A stretch of 64,000 nt of DNA from Arthrobacter globiformis (GTDB lineage: Bacteria; Actinomycetota; Actinomycetes; Actinomycetales; Micrococcaceae): the NCBI RefSeq assembly GCF_030817195.1, contig NZ_JAUSYZ010000001.1, forward strand, positions 4,774,001-4,838,000, given 5' to 3'. The notes beneath the pieces are model-generated. The model made no database searches, was not told where the DNA came from, and was given only the letters and a program-made list of their open reading frames with translations. Positions 7,924-15,745 of the stretch are shown here, piece after piece. The first letter of the stretch is position 1, and every line of letters starts with the position of its first letter. The position numbers and the translations under genes were made by a program.

Positions 7924-8682
7924 ATGCACGCAATAGATTTGAACAGCGACGTCGGTGAATCCTTCGGGCGATGGAGCCTGGGAGACGACGCAGCCATGAT
8001 GGCTTCCGTATCGAGCGCCAACGTCGCCTGCGGATTCCACGCCGGCGATCCCAGCGTCATCCGGTCCACTTGCGAGGCGGCCGCCAAGGCCGGCGTGGTG
8101 GTCGGGGCCCATGTGGGCTACCGTGACCTGGCCGGATTCGGCCGCCGGTACATGGACGTCGACCCCCGTGAACTGGCCGACGACGTCGTCTACCAGATCG
8201 GCGCGCTGCAGGCGCTGGCCGCGACGGCCGGCACCAGCGTCCGCTACGTGAAGCCGCATGGTGGCCTCTACAACGCCATCGTCCGCAACACCGCGCAGGC
8301 ACGCGCCGTGGTGGACGCCGTCAAGTCGGTGGATCCCGGCCTGCCCATCCTTGGCCTGCCCGGATCCGAAGTGCTCCGGCTCGCGGAGGCAGCCGGGCTC
8401 CGGGCCGTCTCCGAGGCGTTCGCCGACCGCGGCTACAACCCGGACGGCACGCTGGCGTCGCGCTCCCAGCCCGGTTCCGTATTGGAGGATCCGGAGGCGG
8501 TTGCCGCCCGCGTCCTGCAGATGACCACCGGGGAGGCCATCAGCGCGATCGACGGTTCGGACCTGAGGATCAGCGCGGAATCGGTGTGCGTCCACGGGGA
8601 TTCTCCGGGAGCTGTGGCCATGGCTGTGGCTGTGAAGCGCGCGCTCGACGCCGCCGGCATTAGCATCAAGGCCTTCGTCTAG
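7924..8682 (+). CDS. pxpA: 5-oxoprolinase subunit A (LamB/YcsF family)
   Basis: This protein of about 252 residues belongs to the LamB/YcsF family: IDLNSDVGESFG at the N-terminus, SSANVACGFHAGDP, GAHVGYRDLAGFGRR, VKPHGGLYN and CVHGDSPGA. PxpA works with PxpB and PxpC in ATP-dependent opening of 5-oxoproline to glutamate. ATG 7924 is preferred, since GAGGG lies 7 nt before it and PxpA proteins begin almost directly with the IDLN strand; ATG 7912 in the same frame is an alternative. One base separates it from the pxpBC fusion. A second, diverged pxpA lies at 58266-59054. Confidence 0.9.
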   Translation: MHAIDLNSDVGESFGRWSLGDDAAMMASVSSANVACGFHAGDPSVIRSTCEAAAKAGVVVGAHVGYRDLAGFGRRYMDVDPRELADDVVYQIGALQALAATAGTSVRYVKPHGGLYNAIVRNTAQARAVVDAVKSVDPGLPILGLPGSEVLRLAEAAGLRAVSEAFADRGYNPDGTLASRSQPGSVLEDPEAVAARVLQMTTGEAISAIDGSDLRISAESVCVHGDSPGAVAMAVAVKRALDAAGISIKAFV

Positions 8683-8683
8683 C

Positions 8684-10519
8684 ATGAAGCGACGGACTCA
8701 GGACCCGATGGCGAACAATAACGTGGACATGCCCTCCGCATCATCCGGCAAGCCCGCGCCGGACATCCGCCCAAACACCACCCGCCCAACCACCGCGGCC
8801 CCAACCACTGCGCCCCCGAACACCCCGCGTCCGGACGCTGCGCGCCCCGGCAGGGTGCGCGCGGTGCGGCCGGTGGGAACGCGCACGGTCCTCGCCGAAG
8901 TATCCGGAACCCAGGACGTGCTCGCCCTGCAGGCCGCGCTCCTCGACGCTCCGCTGCCGGGCCAGCAGGATGTCCTGGCCGCCGCCGAAACCGTCATGAT
9001 CAGGGCCGAATCCCCCGCCGCTGCCCGGCGGATCGGGCAGGCCCTCCTGGAACTGGACCTCACGGCGCCGGCGGAGCGGGCTGGCGGCCTGGTGGTCATA
9101 GATACCGTGTATGACGGCGAGGATCTCGCCGAAGTGGGGCAGCTGACCGGCCTCGGTGCCGACGGCGTGATCGCAGCCCACACCGGCCAGGTCTGGACCG
9201 TTGCCTTCGCGGGCTTCGCGCCCGGCTTCGGGTACATGGTGGGCGAGAACCAGGCGCTGGAGGTTCCGCGCCGGAGCTCCCCGCGCACCGCGGTCCCGGC
9301 AGGATCGGTGGCGCTGGCCGGGAACTACTCGGCCGTCTACCCGCGAAAGTCTCCGGGAGGCTGGCAGCTGATCGGCCGCACCGGAGCGAAGATGTGGGAC
9401 CTCGACCGCCCCGAACCCGCGCTTGCCAGTCCGGGCCACCGGGTCCAGTTCCGTGCCGTCCGCGATGTGGTCCAACTGGCAGGCCAGGACACCCGGCAAA
9501 CCGACAGCCAGCAGCAACCCCCTGCAACCACCTCCGGTCTCCGCGTCCTTGCGCCCGGAATCCACAGCCTCATCCAGGATCTGGGCCGGCAGGGGCATTC
9601 GGCCCTCGGCGTCTCCGCTGCCGGAGCGCTGGACCGGGCGTCGCTCCGCCGGGCAAACCGCCTGGTCGGGAACGCGCCGTCGGCCGCCGCCATCGAGACC
9701 GTCTCCGGCGGGCTCAGGGTCCAGGCCGTCGGTGACCAGGTCCTGGCTGTTGCGGGGGCGCCGTCGATACTCACCGTCGTAACGCCGTCGGCCTCCCCCG
9801 ACGCGGCGGACACCGGCGAGATACAGAACGGCGACTCACAGAACCGGCAGCGCACCGTTCCGGTGGCCGCGCCGTTCGCCCTCCTGGACGGCGAAATCCT
9901 CACCATCGGAGTTCCCGACGCCGGCTTCCGCAGCTACATAGCTATCCGGGGCGGCGTCGACGCGCCGCCGGTGCTGGGCAGCCGCTCCACGGACACCATG
10001 TCCGGAATCGGTCCGAAGCCGCTGGCGGCCGGCCAGCTGCTGCCCTCCGGTGGCGCGGCCGAGTCCGGCGTCGTGGGCAGCCCGGAAATCCAGCCAGACT
10101 ATCCGCACGGCGGAGTCACCGTGCTGGACATCGTCCCCGGCCCGCGTGCGGACTGGTTCGACCAGGCCGCGATCGACTCCCTGTGCAGCCAAGACTGGAC
10201 GGTCAAGCCGGAGTCCAACCGTGTGGGCATGAGGCTGCAGGGAACACCGCTGCAGCGCAGCCGCACCGGCGAGCTGCCCAGCGAAGGAACGGTGGCGGGT
10301 GCCATCCAGATGCCCCCGGAGGGCCTGCCCGTCCTCTTCCTCGCCGACCACCCCATCACGGGCGGCTACCCGGTGATCGGCGTGGTGGTGGACCACCAGC
10401 TCGACCTGGCCGCCCAGGTCCCGATCGGCGGGAGCATCCGCTTCCGCATCGCCCCCGAATCTGCCGCAGCCACCGCCGGCCCCTCCGAAGAAGCTCCAGA
10501 AAGAGAAGCGAGTAACTGA
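8684..10519 (+). CDS. PxpB-PxpC fusion (KipI/KipA, AHS1-AHS2)
   Basis: This 611-residue protein fuses two normally separate subunits. Residues 1-60 are a low-complexity Pro/Thr/Ala tail with repeated TTRPTTAAPTT-like units. Residues about 60-260 are the AHS1/KipI domain (FAGFAPGFGYMVG, PRRSSPRTAVPAGSVALAG, PGGWQLIGRT). A linker follows, then AHS2/KipA at about 285-600 (PGIHSLIQDLGRQGHSALGVSAAGALD, YIAIRGGVD, PPEGLPVLFLADHPITGGYPVIG). The same two domains form the carboxyltransferase of urea carboxylase. The gene ends TGATG, overlapping the biotin carboxylase start by one base. This supports a physical complex with that protein. ATG 8708 is a possible alternative start. Confidence 0.88.
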   Translation: MKRRTQDPMANNNVDMPSASSGKPAPDIRPNTTRPTTAAPTTAPPNTPRPDAARPGRVRAVRPVGTRTVLAEVSGTQDVLALQAALLDAPLPGQQDVLAAAETVMIRAESPAAARRIGQALLELDLTAPAERAGGLVVIDTVYDGEDLAEVGQLTGLGADGVIAAHTGQVWTVAFAGFAPGFGYMVGENQALEVPRRSSPRTAVPAGSVALAGNYSAVYPRKSPGGWQLIGRTGAKMWDLDRPEPALASPGHRVQFRAVRDVVQLAGQDTRQTDSQQQPPATTSGLRVLAPGIHSLIQDLGRQGHSALGVSAAGALDRASLRRANRLVGNAPSAAAIETVSGGLRVQAVGDQVLAVAGAPSILTVVTPSASPDAADTGEIQNGDSQNRQRTVPVAAPFALLDGEILTIGVPDAGFRSYIAIRGGVDAPPVLGSRSTDTMSGIGPKPLAAGQLLPSGGAAESGVVGSPEIQPDYPHGGVTVLDIVPGPRADWFDQAAIDSLCSQDWTVKPESNRVGMRLQGTPLQRSRTGELPSEGTVAGAIQMPPEGLPVLFLADHPITGGYPVIGVVVDHQLDLAAQVPIGGSIRFRIAPESAAATAGPSEEAPEREASN

Positions 10520-12300
10520 TGCACAAGGTCCTCATTGCCAACCGCGGCGAAATCGCCGTCCGCATCGCCCGGGCCTGTGACGACGCCCAGCTGAGCTCCG
10601 TGGCTGTGTATGCAGACATCGACGCGGACGCCATGCACGTCGCCGCCGCGGACGAGGCCTTCAGCCTCGGCGGCAACTCCCCGGCGGACACCTACCTGAA
10701 CATCCCCAAGCTGCTCGATGTGGCAGCCAGAGCCGGAGCAGACGCCGTCCACCCCGGCTACGGCTTCCTGTCCGAGAATGCGGATTTCGCCCAAGCCGTG
10801 CTGGATGCAGGACTCGCCTGGATCGGGCCGTCACCGGAGGCCATCCGCCAGCTCGGCAACAAGATCACCGCCCGCGAGATCGCCGTCCGTGCGGGGGCGC
10901 CGCTCGTGGCGGGCAGTGACGGGCCGGTGGAATCCGCCGCGGAGGCCCGCGCTTTCGCCGAACAGCATGGCCTCCCGATCGCCATCAAGGCGGCCTTCGG
11001 CGGCGGCGGCCGGGGCCTGAAGGTGGTCCGGAATATAGAGGAGATCGAGGAAGCCTTCGACTCAGCCGTCCGTGAGGCGGTGGCCGCTTTCGGCCGCGGC
11101 GAATGCTTCGTGGAACGCTACCTGGACCGCCCGCGCCATGTCGAAGCCCAGGTCCTGGCCGACACGCACGGCAACGTCGTCGTCGTCGGAACCCGCGACT
11201 GCTCCCTCCAGCGCCGGCACCAGAAGCTGGTGGAGGAGGCCCCGGCGCCGTTCCTCAGCGAGGGGCAGCGGACCCAGATTTACGACGCCGCCAAGGCAGT
11301 CTGCCGGGAAGCCGGCTACTCGGGCGCGGGGACGGTGGAGTTTTTGGTCGCCGCCGACGGCACCGTCGCCTTCCTCGAGGTGAACACGCGGCTGCAGGTG
11401 GAACACCCCATCACCGAGGAAACCACGGGGATCGACCTGGTCCAGGAACAGTTCCGGATCGCCGCCGGGGAACGGCTCCGCCTCACCGAGGATCCCGCCC
11501 CGCGCGGCCACGCCTTCGAATTCAGGATCAACGCCGAAGACGTGGGACGTGGCTTCCTGCCTTCCCCCGGCACCGTCAGCGACTTCACGGCCCCCACCGG
11601 CCCCGGCATCCGGCTGGACACGGGAGTCCGCTCCGGCTCCTTCGTCGCACCGCAGTTCGACTCGCTCCTGGCGAAGCTGATCGTCACCGGCGCCGACCGC
11701 CAGCAGGCGCTGCGCCGGGCCCGCCGCGCCCTCGCCGAGATCAGCATCACCGGCGTGGCCACCGTCCTGCCGTTCCACCGCGCGGTGGTGGAAGCCGCGG
11801 ACTTCGTTTCCGAGACGGGCCTGGACGTCCACACGCGCTGGATCGAAACGGATTTCGCCGACAGCATCCCCGCCGATCCCGACTTCACCCCCACCAGTCC
11901 CGATGGCCGCCGGCGGACCATCACCGTGGACGTGGACGGCCGCCGGCTCGCGGTCGGGCTTCCGGCCGACCTGCTGGACGGCTGGGCGCGTTCAGGCCAG
12001 GCGCTTCCCGCTGGCCTGGGTGCTTCCGCCGCTGGCCCGTCCGGCGTCGGTTCCCCGGACGGCGGTTCCCCGGACGGCGCCTCCGACCCGGCGGAACTCC
12101 GCGCCGCCATGAGCGGCACCGTGGTGAAGTGGCTCGTGGAACCGGGCAGCGACGTGACCGCCGGCGATCCCGTGGTGGTCCTGGAGGCCATGAAGATGGA
12201 AACCAGTGTTCCCGCCCACCGGGGCGGCGTCCTTTCCGGCGTCGCCGCTAGCCCGGGCGACGTGATCACCTCCGGCTCGGTCCTGGCGCTTATCGGCTAA
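10519..12300 (+). CDS. biotin carboxylase-BCCP fusion protein
   Basis: This 593-residue protein has a biotin carboxylase half (residues 1-450: KVLIANRGEIAVRIARA, HPGYGFLSEN, ATP-grasp loop KAAFGGGGRGLK, and EVNTRLQVEHPITEE) and a C-terminal biotinyl domain with EAMKMET, whose biotinyl lysine is Lys559. It would carboxylate its own biotin using ATP and bicarbonate. No ordinary carboxyltransferase subunit (AccA/AccD or PccB type) lies nearby; the only partner is the AHS1-AHS2 fusion it overlaps. The three genes therefore resemble a split urea carboxylase tied to PxpA. A linker at about 495-525 contains GSPDGGSPDGAS repeats. It could instead be a general acyl-CoA carboxylase subunit, but the context argues against that. 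Confidence 0.9.
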   Translation: MHKVLIANRGEIAVRIARACDDAQLSSVAVYADIDADAMHVAAADEAFSLGGNSPADTYLNIPKLLDVAARAGADAVHPGYGFLSENADFAQAVLDAGLAWIGPSPEAIRQLGNKITAREIAVRAGAPLVAGSDGPVESAAEARAFAEQHGLPIAIKAAFGGGGRGLKVVRNIEEIEEAFDSAVREAVAAFGRGECFVERYLDRPRHVEAQVLADTHGNVVVVGTRDCSLQRRHQKLVEEAPAPFLSEGQRTQIYDAAKAVCREAGYSGAGTVEFLVAADGTVAFLEVNTRLQVEHPITEETTGIDLVQEQFRIAAGERLRLTEDPAPRGHAFEFRINAEDVGRGFLPSPGTVSDFTAPTGPGIRLDTGVRSGSFVAPQFDSLLAKLIVTGADRQQALRRARRALAEISITGVATVLPFHRAVVEAADFVSETGLDVHTRWIETDFADSIPADPDFTPTSPDGRRRTITVDVDGRRLAVGLPADLLDGWARSGQALPAGLGASAAGPSGVGSPDGGSPDGASDPAELRAAMSGTVVKWLVEPGSDVTAGDPVVVLEAMKMETSVPAHRGGVLSGVAASPGDVITSGSVLALIG

Positions 12301-12356
12301 GCCGCTAACCGGCTCCGCAACGGATGGACGACGGCGTCCTCGGCTCCGCCACCCCC

Positions 12357-12420
12357 GCGCGAACGTACAGATGAGGCCCTTGGAAACCGCTTCCTAAGGG
12401 CCACAACTGTACGTTCGCGC
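12357..12420. repeat. nested palindromic element GCGCGAACGTACAG
   Basis: A perfect 14-bp outer inverted repeat (12357-12370 and 12407-12420) encloses a 7-bp inner one (GGCCCTT 12375-12381, AAGGGCC 12396-12402). It lies just after the biotin carboxylase gene and probably serves as its terminator. The GCGCGAAC edge and GGCCC core recur at 7046-7096, and GCGCGAAC at 25494-25501. Confidence 0.65.
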
Positions 12421-12719
12421 TGAATGTGGGGAGGCTCACGCGTGCCCTGCACCGTCGCCGGTGTGTGTCAAACCTCACCCACCGTTTGGGGCCAAATCGG
12501 TTGAAAAGCCTTCCGCCGCCTGTGCATCATAGAGTGAAGCCCGGTAGGAATACGCTTTCCAAACTCGGACTTAGAAGTTCAAACACAACAAAATCCTGGT
12601 GGACGCAATGAGGCCAAACCGGTGAGCTCGTCGAGCTGCCTTAGGCCTCCGAGCGTTCTCTGGGCCGACCTGTTCCGCGGCATCGCATTGGCGCTATGCC
12701 CAGACACGAAAGCACTGAC
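12421..12719. other. intergenic region, possible promoter
   Basis: No gene is supported here. TTGAAA at 12501-12506 could be a -35 box, but no convincing -10 follows. The AT-richer stretch 12540-12600 is probably the leader of the small gene at 12720. Confidence 0.3.
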
Positions 12720-12908
12720 ATGACCTTTGAAACCGCTGAATCAATGACGATCAAGATCTGGGACCGTTCTGCAGTGAACCACACGCTGGAGACGCTGGTG
12801 CACGATTTTTCCCGCCGGGCCAACGCACAGAAGAGTGACGTCGCCGTCACCCTCAGCGGCCCGAACACCTTCACGCTCAGCCTGAACACCTCAGGCGCTG
12901 CACTCTAA
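12720..12908 (+). CDS. small hypothetical protein, 62 aa
   Basis: This 62-residue protein begins MTFETAESMTIKIWD and contains SRRANAQKSDVAVTLSGPNTFTLSLNTSG. There is no signal peptide, membrane segment or cysteine; the pattern of a helix followed by two beta strands suggests a small alpha/beta fold. The codon use (third-position GC) is that of real genes here, and it stands alone ahead of a strong GACGACGGCGG terminator at 12931, which supports expression. In-frame ATG 12696 is possible, but 12720 has AGCACTGAC upstream and gives a compact product. I do not recognise the family. Confidence 0.6.
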   Translation: MTFETAESMTIKIWDRSAVNHTLETLVHDFSRRANAQKSDVAVTLSGPNTFTLSLNTSGAAL

Positions 12909-12930
12909 CCAACACCCCGGACAAAACGTC

Positions 12931-12967
12931 AGAGGACGACGGCGGACCCTTCCCGCCGTCGTCCTCT
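12931..12967. terminator. bidirectional terminator, GACGACGGCGG family
   Basis: Perfect 15-bp arms (AGAGGACGACGGCGG / CCGCCGTCGTCCTCT) with a 7-nt loop lie between the convergent small gene (12720) and SRPBCC gene (12991). Confidence 0.85.
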
Positions 12968-12990
12968 TGCGTTTAAGCCGGAGCAGTTCG

Positions 12991-13488
12991 CTACGCGCGG
13001 GAGTGCTCGGCCAAAAGGGCGTCGATCTGTCCGGCGGCCTCCTTCATGCCGTCCTCCATGCCCATCTCCATCATCTTGTTCATCTGCTCCTCGGATTCGA
13101 AGACGGACTGGACGGTCATCCGGGTGCGGCCGCCGATGTCCTCCAGCGTGACGGTGGCGTGCGCGGTGCCCATGGCCTCGACCGGGGCGCCGTTATCGTC
13201 AGCGAAGCCGTCGTCGAACTCGAGGCGGTTCGGCGCCTGAATGTCGGTGATGCGCCACCAGCCGCCAGCCTTCTCGCCCTCCGGGCCGGTCATGTAATAG
13301 GAAGCCTCTCCGCCGGGGGTGAATTCGTACTGGCTGAACGTTGCCGGCCAGGTTGGCGGACCCCACCAGCGCTCGAGCTGCCGCGGGTCTTCCCAGATCT
13401 GCCAGACGCGCTTCACGTCGGCGTCGAACTCTGCCACGAGGATGAAGCTGAGCGCCTCGGGATTCTTGGTGGAACTGATAACCGTCAT
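12991..13488 (-). CDS. SRPBCC (AHSA1/START-like) domain protein
   Basis: This 165-residue protein of the Bet v1/SRPBCC fold has typical AHSA1 features: FDADVKRVWQIWEDPRQLERWWGP near the N-terminus, then GGWWRITDIQAPNRLEFDDGF and GRTRMTVQSVF. It ends in a helix with EQMNKMMEMGMEDGMKEA. These proteins bind small hydrophobic ligands, but no reaction is assigned. It starts 13 bp after the ArsR-type regulator on the same strand; ArsR plus AHSA1 is a common stress pair and the two surely share a transcript. The long upstream reading frame overlapping ArsR is not used. Confidence 0.85.
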   Translation of the reverse strand: MTVISSTKNPEALSFILVAEFDADVKRVWQIWEDPRQLERWWGPPTWPATFSQYEFTPGGEASYYMTGPEGEKAGGWWRITDIQAPNRLEFDDGFADDNGAPVEAMGTAHATVTLEDIGGRTRMTVQSVFESEEQMNKMMEMGMEDGMKEAAGQIDALLAEHSRA

Positions 13489-13501
13489 TGCCGGACCCTT
13501 C

Positions 13502-13834
13502 CTATTCTTCAGCGAGGATGTCTGCCATCCGGGCGACGCGCTGCCGCCAGATCGCCTCGTACTCGTCAAGCAGCCGGCGGGCTTTCTCCAGGCCTTCATG
13601 GTTGCCCCGCACGATCTGCTCCCTTCCGCGCTTCTCCTTGGTGACCAGGGAGGCGCGCTCCAACACCGCCACGTGCTTCTGAACGGCGGCAAAACTCATG
13701 GCGTAGAGAGCCGCCAGGCCGGTCACCGAGTACTCGCCCACCGCCACCCGGCGCATGATGTCCCGCCGGGTGGTGTCCGCGAACGCCTGGAAGAGGCGGT
13801 CGAGTTCGGCATCGCTAAACTGATCTACAACCAT
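13502..13834 (-). CDS. ArsR family regulator
   Basis: This 110-residue winged-helix protein has LFQAFADTTRRDIMRRVAVGEYSVTGLAALYAMSFAAVQKHVAVLERASLVTKEKRGR spread over residues about 14-70 (described here in parts: DTTRRDIMRR helix, ALYAMSFAAVQKHVAVLE recognition helix, EKRGREQ wing). It has no Cys pair for metal binding, like most ArsR proteins paired with SRPBCC genes. There is no Shine-Dalgarno sequence before ATG 13834. A consensus promoter places the transcript start at or just before the ATG, and a palindrome covers the start codon, so it appears leaderless and autorepressed. Confidence 0.86.
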   Translation of the reverse strand: MVVDQFSDAELDRLFQAFADTTRRDIMRRVAVGEYSVTGLAALYAMSFAAVQKHVAVLERASLVTKEKRGREQIVRGNHEGLEKARRLLDEYEAIWRQRVARMADILAEE

Positions 13835-13871
13835 TTGGTTGTAGGATATGGCCGTGCGCGAAGGAAGTCAA
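13825..13871 (-). promoter_or_regulatory. leaderless promoter with operator over the start codon
   Basis: Reading the minus strand, TTGACT (13871-13866) and TATCCT (13848-13843) are 17 bp apart. The ArsR ATG lies 8 bases beyond the -10 box. The palindrome CTACAACCA-TT-TGGTTGTAG (13825-13844) covers the expected transcription start and the start codon. Confidence 0.75.
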
Positions 13872-13889
13872 TGGCCTGTCCGTCCCCGC

Positions 13890-15725
13890 TCAGGCTGCAC
13901 CCACCCCGGCGCCGGAGTCCGCGGGCATGGTGCCGTCATCCTCGTACTCCACGGCGCCGGCCAGGTCGCGGCCGGCGACATACCCGAACGCCAGCGCCGG
14001 GCCGAGGTTGATGCCGCCCGCCGGGTAGTGCCCGCCCATCACGCTGGCCTGGTCATTGCCGGCGACGTACAGCCCCGGGATGGCCCGGCCGGCGTTGTCC
14101 AGGGCCCGGGAGCGGCCGTCCACATCCAGTCCCGCGAACGTGCCAAAGCTGCCCGGCACCACGCGCACGGCGTAGAACGGGCCCTTCTCGATGGGGCCCA
14201 GCGACGGATTCGGCTTTACAGACGGGTCTCCGCCATACCGGTTGAAGGGCGTGGAGCCGCGGCCGAAGTCCGGGTCCGCGCCGGCGGCCGAATGGCGGTT
14301 GAAGCGCTCCACGGTCTCCTTCAGCCCGGCGTGGTCGATGCCGCACCGCTCCGCGAGTTCCTCGAGGGTGCGGCCCTTCTTCAGGTAGCCGGAACGCAGG
14401 TAGGGAAAGAGCGGCACGGGAAGCGGCTTGGCCATGCCCAGCGGGAAGCGGCGCACAAAGCGGGAATCGGCAATCTGCCAGGCCTCCGCCTGCTCCCCCT
14501 GCGGCGTGGCCTCCAGCATTGCTGTCACGTAGTCGTAGTACCCGTTGGCTTCGTTGACGAACCGCTTCCCATTGCGGAGGACGCCGATGCTGCCGGGCTT
14601 GGCGCGGTCCATGATGTGCGGGAACGTGCCGGTCCGGCCGCTGCGGTACGGCACCAGCGACACCGGGCACCATGCGGCCGCGGATGTCACGTCGGTCCGG
14701 AAGCGGGCACCCACCTGCTGGCCCAGGCTGATACCGTCACCGCTGGCCTCGGCAGGCGCCAGTGTCCAGTGTTCGTGCCCGGTGGGCGTGTGCGGGAACA
14801 GCCCCTTCCGGCGCTCCACGTCCTGCGGGAAGCCTCCGGCGGCCAGGACCACGCCGCGTGCGGCGTTGATCCGCAGCTCCCCTTCGGGCGTTCCGACGAC
14901 GGCGCCCGTCACCTTGCCGCTGCCGTCGGTCAGCAGGCGGCGGGCCGGTGTGGAGACGCGGATGTCCACGCCGAAGCGGTCTGCGGACTGCAGCAGCCGG
15001 CCGGTGAGGGCGGTGCCGTTGACCAGCTGCATGTTGCGCCGGTGCGCCAGCAGGTCCAGGATGTGCAGGCCGAAGCGCCAGCCGGCATGGAGGAGCCCGC
15101 GGGGATTGCCCCGGGACGCGGACAGGAATTTGGCCAGGTCAGGTCCGGCCATGATGCCCATTCCCAGGAACGAGGTTTCATACAGCTGGTGCCGGAGCTT
15201 GGCGCGCACCTCCGGACGGATCCGCCGGGCGTTCATCGGCTTGGGACCCACTGAGCGGTGCCCCGTCCCGGCGCCGGGGAGCCCGCCGTAGATGTCGTTG
15301 ATCCTGGCGCCGGGGACAAACTGCAGCGACGTCTTCTGGTGGAAGAAGCCCACCATGTGCGGGACCGCCTCCAGGAACGCGTCAACCCGGTCGGCCTGGT
15401 AGTCGGCCCCCAGGACACCGCGCAGGTAGGTGCGGAAGGTCTCCTTGTCCTCGCTGATGCCGGCTGCCCTGGCCAGCGGATTGCCGGGCGCCCAGGCCCA
15501 GCCGCCAGACCATGCTGTGGCGCCCCCGCACACGTCCGCCTTTTCCACCACCACAACCTTCAGCCCGTGGTACGCGGCCGTCACGGCGGCGGCCAGGCCG
15601 CCCGCACCGGAGCCCACCACTAGGACATCACAGGTCAGAGTGTCGCAGGTCAGGGTGTCGGGGCTTTCGGCCGGCACACCTTCTCCGCCCGGGGAAGGTG
15701 TTGTCGCATCAGTCGGTAAAGTCAT
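13890..15725 (-). CDS. FAD-dependent dehydrogenase (KstD/fumarate-reductase family)
   Basis: This 611-residue flavoprotein has the FAD_binding_2 layout: VLVVGSGAGGLAAAVTAAYHGLKVVVVEK (GxGxxG dinucleotide site, residues about 34-62, quoted in part), GGATAWSGG, the central GVVLAAGGFPQD, and the C-terminal FGTFAGLDVDGRSRALD plus IPGLYVAGND and GGINLGPALAFGYVAGR. The family includes 3-ketosteroid delta-1-dehydrogenases and fumarate reductases, which add or remove hydrogens next to a carbonyl. It is last in the six-gene operon, 20 bp after the aldo-keto reductase. Near the N-terminus the pentapeptide DTLTC is tandemly repeated. A second family member lies at 28031-29686. The substrate is probably a cyclic or unsaturated acid. 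Confidence 0.87.
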   Translation of the reverse strand: MTLPTDATTPSPGGEGVPAESPDTLTCDTLTCDVLVVGSGAGGLAAAVTAAYHGLKVVVVEKADVCGGATAWSGGWAWAPGNPLARAAGISEDKETFRTYLRGVLGADYQADRVDAFLEAVPHMVGFFHQKTSLQFVPGARINDIYGGLPGAGTGHRSVGPKPMNARRIRPEVRAKLRHQLYETSFLGMGIMAGPDLAKFLSASRGNPRGLLHAGWRFGLHILDLLAHRRNMQLVNGTALTGRLLQSADRFGVDIRVSTPARRLLTDGSGKVTGAVVGTPEGELRINAARGVVLAAGGFPQDVERRKGLFPHTPTGHEHWTLAPAEASGDGISLGQQVGARFRTDVTSAAAWCPVSLVPYRSGRTGTFPHIMDRAKPGSIGVLRNGKRFVNEANGYYDYVTAMLEATPQGEQAEAWQIADSRFVRRFPLGMAKPLPVPLFPYLRSGYLKKGRTLEELAERCGIDHAGLKETVERFNRHSAAGADPDFGRGSTPFNRYGGDPSVKPNPSLGPIEKGPFYAVRVVPGSFGTFAGLDVDGRSRALDNAGRAIPGLYVAGNDQASVMGGHYPAGGINLGPALAFGYVAGRDLAGAVEYEDDGTMPADSGAGVGAA

Positions 15726-15745
15726 CTCTTGCTCCAGTGCTTCTT

